Shown here: piece by piece, positions 51,597-63,540 of the stretch | How positions within the stretch are numbered: the stretch's first letter is position 1 | Layout of the letters: each line of letters opens with the position of its first letter | NCBI RefSeq assembly: GCF_963676685.1 | Contig: NC_092346.1 | Coordinates: 30,269,133 to 30,333,132 of the forward strand | Direction of reading: 5' to 3' | Origin: Mytilus edulis | Lineage: Eukaryota; Mollusca; Bivalvia; Mytilida; Mytilidae | DNA: 64,000 nt | Notes under the pieces: generated by a model | Told to the model about the DNA's origin: nothing | The model's input: only the letters and a program-made list of their open reading frames with translations | Database searches by the model: none | Position numbers and translations under genes: made by a program

Positions 51597-54500
51597 CTGA
51601 AATAAAAGAATACGGTTTTAAGGAAAAAAGAAGCATACTGTCTAATACAATGTACTAAGTTATCTAAATATACATTCTACCACTGAAGCAAGTGTGACAC
51701 AATATCTATCAACTTCAGACAGTAAAATTTTTAAATTTAAAATTCAACTGTTGAGAGTGGATAAATATCCTATAACTTAAGATTTGGTGGTGGAATCTGT
51801 TAATCAACAGGTCTGGAAAATTATATATCTTGCAATAATTAGAAAAAAATAGTTTTTTAAAGGAAAAGCAAATTACTTTTTATCAAACAATACCTTAATT
51901 AATGAAATATCGACTAGGAACTCCATTCCCAAACTTATATTCTGATTTAAAATAACAATTAATCCAGATTATTTCCCTTTTTCGGAAGTATACTGGTATG
52001 AACTCTGTTTTGCTACAGTGCACATCAAGGGTGAAAATAGAAACAGAAAACAATGAGTAACTAACTTTACAAGGATTCAAAGCTTTATAATTGAGTTTGA
52101 TAACAAGTAGGTTAGAACAAGTAAAATATAATTATTCATTTTTTATATTTATATAAATCAAATATAATCTTTAAATCAACAGGGTTTTAAAGCTGCTCGT
52201 TGCTGAATCTTCATTGAGTTACATTGCCAGGAAGCAGTTCTATTTCCAGAAAAGGGAGATAATTTATAATTAAAATTAAAATTTTAGAGTAAACTTTGTG
52301 ATTCTGGAAAGGTTTTTATGAATTGGTATAGCCTATATTCTAGATTGATTGATTGGTTGGTGTTAAATACAACTAATAATAAAATGTATTCTCTATCTGG
52401 ATTGGCCCATACCTTTTCCATCATTAAGAATTTCACAGGATACACAAAGATCTTTTTCATTTCTGCCTTTTTCTTTTAACAGAATAGTCTGAAATAAAGA
52501 TTTAAACATTCATACAAGTATTTATTTTAAAAAACAAGAATAACTTGGATCTTTCTGCTGTTTCATTGACATAATAAAGTACTGATAATTAGAAGGTTGT
52601 GTATAAAACCAGAAATCAGTTTATTCTAATAATGTGAATAATGCTAGTGAAAGCATTTATAATAACATATGGAATGAGGATAAAATGCAAGAGTCTATAA
52701 ACATTTAACAGTATTCAATAGAAATATCAAAATTTGGGATTTATTCATGCAATTTTGGGGCCCTTTATAGCTTGTTGTTCGGTGAGAGCCAAGGATCCGT
52801 GTTGAAGGCTGTACATTGACCTACATGTATAATGGTTTACTTTTTTTAAATCGTTATTTGGATGGAGAGTTGTCTCATTGGCACTCACACCACATCTTCC
52901 TATATCTAAATATTATTGTTCTATCTTTTAAACTTCAGACATCCCATCAAAACATTAATGAGAAAAACCAATGGCTTAGATTTGTATTTTATGGTCTATC
53001 ATATATACATGTATATGCTTACTAATTTTTGGTCAATCAATTCATAACTTCTTAAGAGCCTGTGTTGCTCACCTTGGTATATGTGCACCTTCAACAATGG
53101 ACATTTTCCAAAATTGTAGACTAGAATAGAATTTATTACAAAAATCCCTTTTTTGTTGATATTGTCCTGCTCATCATTTTTTCTGTATACAGTTTCTCTC
53201 TTTTCAATGCCTTTAGGTCTTGCCCAAAATACAAGACTTTAAGAGGATAAAAATATCCATCATTTAAGGGTAATACCTCCTATAAAGTGTCTTCTAAACT
53301 TTTTTCCAAAACTTGTCTGGTTTGTCTTATTGGTTGTTGTTTATTAATCTGTTATAGTTTTTAAGATAAAGATAGCCGAAAATACTAAAAATTGGTAAAA
53401 ATCATTATTACACTGTCAGCAGTAACTCCAATAACAACTGAAGAATTTGTTTGAAGATCTTGTCCTAATGAACACTTTTTCTTCCAAAATTTCTATTAAG
53501 GCCACACCAATTTGATTCCTTGTTCGACTGACCCGCCAGCACCTATTTTTTTCAAAACATTTAAAAAAAAAAAATTTATATTCTCGCTTCCCGCATCCGG
53601 AAATGTAATCATGTCTATTTCCCACACGTTTTTTTTTTGTACATATTATAAAAAGATATCAACATTGGTTTCTTTCCCCCTTACTTATATTCCCTATCAA
53701 AAAATGTTCGTTGTTAGAATAAAGTACAAAGAACTTCTGAAGGATTTGTCTTCAACTGCAATTATATTATATGCTGGCAAAACAAAAATATCTATAGCCG
53801 CTGCATGTTTATGCACCTGTCCTGATTGATCCAGGGGCCTGTCGTTCAGCAGTTATCGTTTGTTGATGTTGTTCATTGGTATTTTCCCGTTTGGATATAT
53901 ATAAATTAGATCGTTTTCCTGTTCGAATTGTGTACGCTAATAATTTTGGGATCCTTTATAGCTTGCTGTTTGGTCTGTATCAAAGCCCTGTATAAAAGGC
54001 CTTACTTTGACCTGTGTTTGTTATTGTCAGGTTGAGAACAACCCTCCCTCAGACAAGGGGTCATTTTACTGATGTAGAAAAGAAAATAGAAATACCAAGG
54101 ATTTGTATAGTTCTTCTATTCAAAACCTTTGAAAACTTTAAATTTTGTACCCAAAAGAGGAGAGTTACATTATATTTTAAACAACTTTTTCTAAAAGAGG
54201 GGTCCACTTATTTTGAATAATATTAAACTGTTAAAGTAAATGTGTTAATTTAACATGGTTAAAGTCCAGGAATATTACAAAATTCTTGGACATGTTTTGA
54301 TCATTTAATACTAGATAGATATATAGTTCTTTGAGAAAATATGAGCCCTTTTGTACAAACAAATATATTATAACTTATATTGATCCCTCATAAAACATGT
54401 AAAAGGGATATTTATAACATTAATGGGTTGCCCCCAAACTGATTATGACTTGGATGGAGAATTGTCTCATTGTCAGTCACACATACATAGACCAGATTTA

Positions 54501-57314
54501 ATTATTTCTTGGTGAACAGGGAAAAAATACTTCAGAAATTAAAGAAATGTCAAAGTACAAGTTATAAATCAAGTTTTATCATTGTCAAAACCTACTATTT
54601 TATGTTTACAAAAAAAAAATATAATCGCTCGCCTTTACTTTTCAAGCTTCGCCTCAAAAATTTGCAAATCAAATCTTTTTTTATTAAAATTTTCAAATCG
54701 CTCGCTCGCCCCAAATTTTGGAGTCCAAAAATCCGTAGAACAAGAAATTAAATTGGTGTGGCCTAAGCTATAAGTTTTCAAGAAAATAGACAAAAAAGCC
54801 AAATAATAAGTTAGAAATTGTTATCAAAGGGCAATAACTCTAAGAAGTTGTGTGATGATTTTGGCATTGATGTTGACTAATTTGAAGTACCTGTCTTGCT
54901 GAACGATTTTGTTTTCCTTTTGGCCAGGTGTCAGAGCTAACAATACCACACACAAGTTATAAATGACAACACAAAGGAAAAATTTACATACATCACATTT
55001 ACTGCATGTAGATCCTAACATTTTGTATCCCTTTAGCAAATAATCTCCTAAGAGTTTACTAATTGCATCAGACCTGTCTTGTCTCTCTTCTGTCCGTGAA
55101 CATTGCTCTGAAGCTTCAGTCTGAAATACTAAAGAAAGAAAGTAATGAATATATGTTTAAAATACAGATCCAAGCTATACTAACAGAACTTTCGTAAACC
55201 TCTGGTTTTGTCAGATTAATAGGCACCTTCAAAATTGTGAAGGCTGATATTTCATTGGCCGATGTAATTATTACTTGAACAGAAAGTAAACACAAAGTTT
55301 TTAGATCCTGGTTAAAAAAAAACGTGGACATAGGATATTTTTTTTAATCAGATAATGAGATTGAAATATATGCATTTACTTTCTAAAATGTCTAGTGGTT
55401 CAGGAAATTTTAAATTTTTTCAACTAGTATGTTTTGGTAAATACAAGACGTTATAGTATGTTTGATTGATTGATTTTTGGAGTTTAACACCACTTTCTGC
55501 ACAGGGTATCAAGAGTTTCATTGACCTTTGACAGGAAAACTGGTAATCATAATTACTTAAGATGAGTCCATCTAGTATGTTTGAATTGTTAAAGAGCAGG
55601 ATCACTTTTGGTATTCTCCATGAGAGACTGCTTAATAGAGGTTTGATTTTATGCCTTTTCCACATGCCCGTTTTTGAATAAGCATGAAGAATCTTACCAG
55701 GGTTGATTTCTTGAAATTCTTCAGGAAATTCTTCTGGGATGTTTTCTTGTGTATCTTCATCAAGTTCTTTGCAAGCTATACAATACTTCTCCCCAATTGG
55801 AGTTTCTAATAATATTGTCTGGAAAGAAAGCAGTGTGAAGTTTAATTACCTGTATACTATGTGGTTAGACATCCTAGTACTCGGTTAAGTAAGTGCAACC
55901 AAAAAAAGTAAAATCAAATATATAGTCGGTGCAATTTGGGGGAAGTTTTACTGTTTCCAATAATATTTTCATGTACAGAAAACATTAAACAGACAATTTT
56001 CTCCCTAAATGCTTGATTTTACTTATTTAAGTTGCACTTACTTGACCACGTTCCAGGATGTACTACCACAGAAAGGTAATCTGTCAAAAAAGTTTGAACT
56101 CAGGGGTCTTTATACATGTTATATGTAGGTGATTATGAAAATACACTATTCAAATGTTTGTCTGCTAAAAAAATTTCTTATCTAAATTTATGCCAAAACA
56201 TTAATCATTGTTAATGCAAGCAAATAAAAAGGAATTAAATTTTATTTGGCCTTATCATACAACTTTTCCTTCTGACCAGGCTTACAAAAACTTACATGTA
56301 GTTGGTCAGAGTAAAAAATGTCTTCCATTTCTTCTAGTTTGTTGAGCCCTGAATTTAAAGCAAAAAAGGAAAACGTATGATAAGGCAACAATTTCATCCT
56401 TTCAATTCGAAAAAAAAATCTATTATTGAATAACACCCTTCAAACAACCTTGCAAAACACATAGTCTGATAACTGCAACTATGCACCAGAAATTCTCTTA
56501 AATATTTGCTAAAATACGTCTTTAATAAAACTTATTTATAGAACAAAATGCAAAAGCTGTAAAAATTGTCTGATTTCAAAATCTTATCTTTAATTAATTG
56601 TGTCAGTTTTAAGATTAAGCAACAGCTTTACCCAAAACAATACACACGTATTGCAACATGTTATAATTAGCTTATGCAAAGATGTCAATGTTCACGAGTT
56701 AAAAAAATCTGTTTGGGTAATGATGTTACTCAATTTCAATATTACCAAAGTATATGAAGAATGGTAGTTGTAAGTAGATATGTAAATGGTAACAAAGATG
56801 ACATGTTTTCCATTTAATTAACATGACTGTATATTGTTTTGTTCATTCATCACTAAAAAAATTTATATAAGTTTGAAAGACTGAATAATTTTACAAATTT
56901 TATGGGATTTTTTTTTAGGGGGGAGGGGATTTTTTTCCAGTACACATAAGGTGATTGCCAGTTTCTATGATGATGATCAAATTTCACAGCCAGTGCTTGT
57001 GATTGTTGGTAATTCACTCTATGAGTAATTATTCATCAGAGTGGTATCAATAAATCATCAGTTTCTCTCCCCCTCCCATTGCACAAACATCCCCTGACAC
57101 CATAAAGACTATTTTTTTTTAACTGAATCACCTTGTGTGTGCTTGTACTGTATCTTAAATTTTTTTACCTCACAAAATTGGCAAGTTGAACCAAGCATTT
57201 TGTAACCTTTAAGGAGGTATTCACCCATTATGCTACTAATCTTATCAGAGCGTTCTCTTCGTGCTTGAATAACTTTCCTTTCAGCATCAGTTGGAGGCTG
57301 CCATTCATAATCTT
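51190..57314 (-). CDS. ZNRD2: ZNRD2 (SSSCA1)-like protein with duplicated zinc ribbon; first exon missing
   Basis: Exons by splice site and phase: A 57169-57314, B 55698-55818, C 54992-55128, D 52413-52488, E 51190-51596. They give about 295 residues without exon 1. Exon A reads EYEW-like DYEWQPPTDAERKVIQARRE and ends C..C; B begins TILLETPIG and holds CIAC. Together they are the N-terminal helix and zinc ribbon of ZNRD2. C (SKLLGDYLLKGYKMLGSTC, CSKC) and D (TILLKEKG, CVSC) repeat A and B. E is Ser/Ala/Met-rich, then matches the conserved ZNRD2 C-terminus (LRHKIEWATQQLQSS...SIQICNLIKSAADAFSSLQ). ZNRD2 is a small, widely conserved animal protein of uncertain role. Human ZNRD2 has one ribbon, so the second is the novelty. 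The first coding exon should lie beyond 57314 and was not found. Confidence 0.85.
52413..52488 (-). CDS. ZNRD2: ZNRD2-like exon D (second ribbon, C half)
   Basis: The exon is 76 nt: acceptor TTTATTTCAG, donor AAAAG|GTATGG, phase 0 to 1. It encodes TILLKEKGRNEKDLCVSCEI and onward, paralogous to exon B. Confidence 0.75.
52750..52905 (-). repeat. Family B (GTGTGAGTGCC variant), inverted
   Basis: The text 'ggccctttatagcttgttg', 'gttgaaggctgtacattgac' and 'ggcactcacaccacatc' is the reverse complement of 7640-7790. It lies in the intron between exons C and D. Confidence 0.65.
53040..53480 (+). repeat. Eroded family D fragment
   Basis: 'Taagagcctgtgttgctcacc' and 'ttggtatatgtgcacc' match the family D left end at 45275. 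The match decays downstream. Confidence 0.45.
53499..54764. mobile_element. Inverted pair or TIR element in the ZNRD2-like gene
   Basis: 53499-53525 and 54738-54764 are 27-bp inverted repeats (25 of 27 match), with AGGCCACACCAATTT at the outer ends. The interior holds an old reversed family B piece (about 53820-54050) and no transposase. No target duplication is evident, so two independent inverted insertions remain possible. Confidence 0.5.
54992..55128 (-). CDS. ZNRD2: ZNRD2-like exon C (second ribbon, N half)
   Basis: The exon is 137 nt: acceptor TTTCTTTCTTTAG, donor TGTGAT|GTATGT, phase 1 to 0, the same phases as exon A. A nearer AG (at 55120-55121) would give phase 0 and break the frame from exon B. 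The peptide includes RQDRSDAISKLLGDYLL and GSTCSKC. Confidence 0.75.
55698..55818 (-). CDS. ZNRD2: ZNRD2-like exon B (first ribbon, C half)
   Basis: The exon is 121 nt: acceptor CTTTCCAG, donor CCTG|GTAAGA, phase 0 to 1. It encodes TILLETPIGEKYCIACKELD and an acidic Glu/Phe-rich end. It can join in frame to exon C or directly to exon E. Confidence 0.8.
57169..57314 (-). CDS. ZNRD2: ZNRD2-like exon A (first ribbon, N half)
   Basis: The exon is 146 nt: acceptor TTTTACAG, donor TGTGAG|GTAAAA, phase 1 to 0. It holds the family signature helix (QARRERSDKISSIMGEYLL) and GYKMLGSTC, CQFC. Confidence 0.85.
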
Positions 57315-57615
57315 CTGTAAAAGATCTTTTATTTTCATCATTTCATTTTGTAAAAAAAAATTGCCAGATTTCAATTTCAAGTCATAAACTCAAAATACAA
57401 TGAAATACAGCACTTTTCGTTCATTTCACTTGATTGACCATTTATGATTCTAAAGCCCCATAAAAATGCCCCTGAGGCCATCTCCACATTTAGCAATGGG
57501 GTATTTATCTGAATGAACAAGTGTATGTTCATGTTTCTCCAGATCAATTGTTTGGTACTTGGTCAAAAGTTTTGAAAACATTGCTTTTTTTTTTATTATA
57601 ACAGTTCTTTGAGGC

Positions 57616-58791
57616 GGTCTCACTAATTATCGACAAGAAGGGACAAGAAACTATTTAGCGAAAAGAAAACATATTTTTTTTAATTAAAATTATACTATGG
57701 ACCAGTTCTGGTCATGGGCGCAGTCTGATATGGACTCCAGATCACTTTGTGCCGCTAGTTAAAGCTAGCCACAATAATTCTGTTATTGATATAGACAGTA
57801 TGCATAACTTTCCTACTTTAGATAGCACAAGAAATGAATCAAATGTGTGTCCAACAATTTTTGATACCACTGTTAAGTCTCAAGATGAATCTTTCGATTC
57901 AGTTTATCAAGGCAATAAACGCAGTGACACATGTCATGTAGAATTAGATAACTCTTATACTGATGTAAAGCCTTTAAGGTAGACAGCATATATTGCACGC
58001 TCGAGACAAATGAATCAAATGAATCAACTGATTCAAATATTCAAAATGAAATTATAATTAAAAAAACTTTAGATGGCAAGTTTTTATCAACTGATCAGAT
58101 TTTAAATGTGCTGGTAAATGAAAATGTTTCTCATACTGAGATACCAGACTCGGTTTAAGAGAATGAGTACTTTTGTATAAATATTATGTTAGATATGAAC
58201 ATGATGAATGTACATATTTACTATATTATGACTAAAAAGAAATTAAGAAGAAAAAAAAATATGGAACCCAAGGTAGAACCAGGTCCTCGTCGTGGGGTCT
58301 GGAAACACGCTTAAATAATAAAGATGGCAAAGTGTGGCTGAGAGTTCTACAAATAAAGCATCGCATTGACATAACAAGATTACAGTTAGAGCATATCATT
58401 AAGCAAATGAATCAAAATATTATATTTTATTATGCCCGCTCCATATATATCTCCATTCATATTCATACTTTGACTTTGCTGAAAACAGATAAATACATTA
58501 TCTTCTACATATTCTTTATATTTAAACATAAAAAAAGAAGCTCAATCTCTTTCTTCTTCACAAATGTTTAATTTCTTCATCTACCAATTTATTAATATAA
58601 ACTTCACAATCTCTTTCTTCCTCACAAATGTTTAATTTCTTCGTCTATCTATATAATAAAACATTTTAATTAGACATATCTGCTCGTATATTAAAAAAAA
58701 AACACCATTAAATACAAATTTCTTTATATCTACTAAAAAAAAAATGTTTTCTTGTCCCTAAATAGTCTTCTTGTCGCTAATTAATGAGACC
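57616..58791. mobile_element. TIR-bounded element, no transposase
   Basis: 57616-57640 and 58767-58791 are 25-bp inverted repeats (23 of 25 match, GGTCTCA at the ends). They extend inward with the shared words GGACAAGAAA and CTATTTAG in altered order. The interior has a 77-codon frame (57749-57982) without recognisable homology. No target duplication is clear. It lies upstream of ZNRD2-like exon A, probably in intron 1. Confidence 0.6.
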
Positions 58792-58799
58792 CATAAGCG

Positions 58800-60200
58800 G
58801 TTTAATCAATCTTTAAATAGCGTAATAGGCTTAATCATGTTAATGTATGTTTTAAATTATGGGGAATAGGTTGATGGAAAACCTAATGGTCAACAAATTG
58901 TGTAAATACATCTATAGTTGTTCATGACTTTTCAATTTTAATCTACATAGCCTTGCCAGACGTCATAATTAAGACTAATAGTCCATCCTTTTGTATTTAA
59001 CAAAATTTCCAGATTCTTAGGACATATTTGCGACATAAAGATTCATTACTCTAGACATAGACGATAGGAACTTGTTTCTATAATTATAAAACCTTACAAT
59101 ATCAATAGTGAATATGTTTTACAAAAACAAGCACCTGTGTCATGGAACACCCTCCCCCTTTTTATTTTCTTTTCTGCGTTGCGGCTCATAAAAAGAAACT
59201 GGATGTGAGTTTGACTTCATAGCATTGATGTTCATATTACCTAATGTCATGCTGCTAGACTTATTCATAATATTCATTGGAATATCGATTCAGATATGAA
59301 ACATAAGAAAAATAACTTCCAAAACTTCTTTCGATCAACCATTCGGTATTCATCGGTAAATACATGTGCATTCATTCATAATCTACCGAGGAGTACCGAA
59401 CGCTAATTTCGTCTGGTATCCGACCTCACTTTACAAATAGGAGTAACGATCCAGGCTACAATTTTCATTGATAACGTCCCTTGATTTTGACATTATTAAA
59501 TAAAAGAAAAGCAAAACGTGGAAATAATATCTAAGATTAAGGGAAAAATCAAAACGACAATGGAATGCACCATTTTCTACATTTGAAAATGCCTGTACCA
59601 AGTCAGGAATGTGACAGTTCTTGTCCATTCATTTTTGATGCGTTTTGTTATTTGATTTTGTCATGTGATTATGGACATTCCGAATTGATTTCCCGCTAAG
59701 TTCAGTATTTTTGTGATTTTACTTTTGGCCCACGGGTTTGGGGACTTTTTTCGTGTGCAAGATTTCAGAAAACAAGAATAATTAGAGAATAAAAGTTTGT
59801 GTTTTCATAATTTGCATTAAACACGTTTTAAAACGATCAGAAAATTTGGGTTACACTAATGACTGGACCGAATGACAAGACCAAATGAAAAATGTTAATA
59901 ACTTTTTCATTTCTTAAAAGTTTAGATCTCAAATTTGAAATATAATAAGATTTTATCATTTCATATATAGATTTAAGAAAAAAAATTTTTTTTTTTTTTT
60001 TTTTTAAATGTAAGAAACTTTAGAAAACGTGACATGACCAACTCTGATAATGACAGGACCAACAACGGCAATGGCAGGACCAAATAAAAATGCTAATTAA
60101 TTTTTTTATTTTTCAAAGGAATTATCTCAGATTTAAAATAAAAAAATGATATGTCACATTTTGAAAAAGTCACCAGCCAACTTGATAAAATACTTATAAT
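58800..60200. other. Intergenic, possible two-unit decayed repeat
   Basis: At 59850-60150 a phrase recurs twice with changes: 'gacaagaccaaatgaaaaatg' and 'ggcaggaccaaataaaaatg', each followed by a T-rich run and an ATCTCA(A/G)AT word. No gene or first exon of the ZNRD2-like gene could be identified. Confidence 0.35.
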
Positions 60201-60208
60201 GTAATAGA

Positions 60209-60891
60209 TGTGCCTTGATGTGTCTAGGTTAATTCCCCTTAATTTGGACAGATTAATTATTTAGTATTTAAATGTTTATTTTAAGTTTAATTTTATTTAA
60301 ACACAGTAAGATAAAAGTAAGGATTGTTAATTTAACTGTTTTAGTATTTAACTTTCGATGTTTTTATAATGTTTTATGAATATTTATTTATTCAACTTTT
60401 CTTCAGTACCGTTTCAGTTAAAGTTACCCTGTTTAATGACAAGTTTAGAATATCATTTGATATTCAGTCGGAGTCGACCTTGCACAGGCCTCCAAATACT
60501 CGCCGGACTGTATCAGTTCACTTGAGTTAAGAGTTAGCCACTACTTCGGTGCAGTTCGCCACAGTTAGTCACCCCTTTATGGTGCAAATCTCACTACTTT
60601 AAAAACACAACGCGAAGCAAATTTACTTTACTTTTAATACTAACTCTGAGAACACTTCAATTTCATTTTACCTTTGAAACTTCAGTTTAGAAAGTTTTCT
60701 GACTCCTGTTTATATCCGACTTTGTTTAATACATGCAATTATTGTACATATGTGAATAAAATATAGTTTCGTTTGATCATTGTTTGTTGTTCAGCCATAA
60801 TCTGATATCAGGTATCCCAATGGTCGAATAGGGGCGAAGTACTGGCCGCTACACGTCCCGGAAGGTGTCGTCACCGACCCCCTCCGTTACA
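60209..60891 (+). repeat. Probable solo LTR
   Basis: The block starts TGTGCC and ends CCGTTACA. It is flanked by ATAGA (60204-60208) and ATAGC (60892-60896), a 4-of-5 target-duplication match. AATAAA at 60754-60759 fits an LTR polyadenylation signal, and the GC-rich end contrasts with the AT-rich start. No second LTR or internal region is present. Confidence 0.4.
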
Positions 60892-62225
60892 ATAGCAAGG
60901 ATTTGCACACTAGCAAATCAATGATCAAAGACATCCATTTCACTTACAAAGTACACAGTTAGCATTGCATTTTCTGTTTGTTTGTTTTCTATTCTTTAAA
61001 CGGAATTTAATACTCGGCATGCAAGCCGATAATTTTACAGCCTTGTTTTTGTATTTATAGTTGAAAATGTCCAAAGAATTCATGTGTTCAGTGACCGATT
61101 ATGCATGGCATATAGATCCGGACGGATGTTTATGGAAAAAGTATCATTGCACAGTTTTAAAAGTGTATAGAGTTGTTTTCGAAATTGGCAGCTTTTAAAA
61201 TTGCCAAATGATGGATATTAATCAGAACAAGTAGAGAGAAGCCTCGATTTTTCGGGGAATGAGTACATATGTCAGTCTACAAAAATGTACCAACTTACAA
61301 TGATGATGCGAGCCTTTTTCCGATGACACTTGAAATATTGACCGCTAAACTCTCATCAAATTGATTGATCGTAGGTTGCTTGAGCAGTAGGGCGTGATAA
61401 TTCAAGTCAATTTAATATTCCATTAGAAAGAGTATACATATCCAGAATCTCAACGCCACTTTGCTTATTTGAATATTATACTAAAAAAATCGGATACGGG
61501 TCACGTAAATTACATTAAAATGATAGGGAATTTTGAAAAAAATGTCTGTTTTAATTTTAATTTAAGTGATAGACAGGTTGCCGGGGCAGAAAATGAATAT
61601 ACACAACAATATACACCATTTAAACGAAACATAATGACTGTTGTTGCAAAAATACAGGTTCCTGAGCTATTTTAAAAATCGAAGCGAGAGGCTTTTAACA
61701 TTGCAGTGTAAAATACAGGCTAAAATGGCTGAAACGTCAAATTTGCAAACTTCGTGTTGAAAATTGGCTTACAAGGTCATTACAAAAACAGGTTGCCGGG
61801 GTGAATTTTGAAACTTGAATTTCCAAAGAATAAGCAAGTCCAAACCTTGTATGTGTAGTCGTTGAACTCTAGGTTCCCACGTAAAATTAAAATGTCTCTA
61901 TTTCAAGAAGTATAAACTCACGAAAGCACGAAAAATTCACTAAATTCGCGTTCATTGTTTTGATTTTGACCGCCTGACAATTTTACGGAAATATCAAAGT
62001 GATTGTAAATAAGGACTCTGTGACGGGCAACTTATAATATCCGTGTTTTAAAGATTTTAATGATATATCAAGCCAGTCTGTTCAAACTACTATCACGTGG
62101 TACAATTCTCATTTACATATTATGAATATTAATTAGCAAAACCACTACTAATTTCTGGCTATGAGTTAACTATTACATCTGCAACCAAGGATATACAAAT
62201 CCTTGCTGCAACTAACAAACTTCAA
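60892..62225. other. Intergenic, possible inverted-end element
   Basis: 'Agcaaggatttg' at 60894 is the reverse complement of 'caaatccttgct' at 62196-62207. 'Caggttgccggggt/cag' occurs twice inside (61575 and 61790). This hints at a decayed element of ~1.3 kb with no supported gene. Confidence 0.3.
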
Positions 62226-63540
62226 ATAACATTAAAACTAGTCATTGATATTATTAATTTGTGATTCTATGGAACATGTGTAACAAAAAAAAATGTTTCG
62301 GTGTGATATTTGTTCAACGGGACTAATTTCAAAGGAAATATATGTTCCACCGGAATTAATTTCACAGAAAATAATGTTCCAGCACTGTAAAATTTGTTCC
62401 GAAACTAATTTTATGACTGAATGTGAAATAGGTTCCGGAACAAAATTGTTCGAATTAATATTAAGAGTTTAAAAGTTAAATAAGTTCCTGTGATATTAGT
62501 TTTAAACAAACATGTACTTATCATCCCCAAAAAAATCAATGAACAAGTTCCGCTCGAACCTATTTTCGCAGAAAAGAATCGGAAAATAAGTACCTTTGCA
62601 ACATATTGCACAGCGGAAAAAAAATCTTGTTACATTCAAATTATAATGCTGTACTGAGTATATGAATGCCTGGAAAACATTTGCAATTGAAGGCATGACT
62701 GTGACTATAGAATGATGATACGAAATAAAAGCAATGGTAATGTATCATAATTTGTATGTTATGTTTTATTTGGTATTCCTCCTTTGTTTCTGTTAACTGT
62801 CACGACCCCGTATTCTAGTCATACACGTACTTGGGTCATGTCACAGTTTCAAAAGAGTGTGTCTTTTGTTATAATTGATTAGTCACTGTTCCTTTTTTAA
62901 ATATGTTCTTTTTTTACTTTTCTCTTGTTCTAAATGATTTTTCTTATTAACATTTTTTAATGCATTGTGAATTTTATTCAGATCTGCGATATGATCTTTT
63001 TATGAAAGCAAGTGCAATTAACCCAAATTTTTACGATTTTAGTCATGATGACAAATTTATCTTTCTGATGTCACATGACTGTATACAACCCTTTTTAGCA
63101 AAATCTTTATATTTTATGTTTAACCGCAGAAAATATTGTGTATAACGGAATGTTTTTTTTTTTAAATGTGATGTAAAAGTTTTATTTATTCATTTGTAAA
63201 TGAATGTTAGAATAAGTTTTAAAGCAAAAGTGTCTCATAAGTCAGTCATGGCTGGATACCGATATTTTAACTTCGATTTAAATTCTTATTTGTATTTTTA
63301 TACTTATATTATTATGTATGATATTGTTCAGTATTGGTATGTGACACTATAATAAAATATTCTGTCTGTCTGTCTGTCTTATTCTACTCTTTTCTGGCTG
63401 AAGAGTGTGAATTTTTACATTTCTTACGGTGTATATAACTAAGCATTTGCTATACATATTATGCTATACTCCACAGGATCCGATATGGATGATTTACACT
63501 TTTTACTTTTTTATTATTGATATAATATTAGAAAAAAAAG
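62226..63540. other. Intergenic, GTTCC-rich patch
   Basis: Between 62330 and 62560 GTTCC or GGAAC occurs about nine times, with 'aattaatttcacagaaaat'-like spacing. It may be a decayed repeat. A CTGT run is at 63361-63380. No gene is seen. Confidence 0.3.

Noticed and set aside
56242-56436. Extra exon of the ZNRD2-like gene near 56285-56350
   Set aside because: There are fair splice sites (AATTCAG and CAT|GTAAGT), but the exon would enter in phase 1 and leave in phase 0. It cannot sit between exons A (out 0) and B (in 0), and the peptide has no ZNRD2 match.
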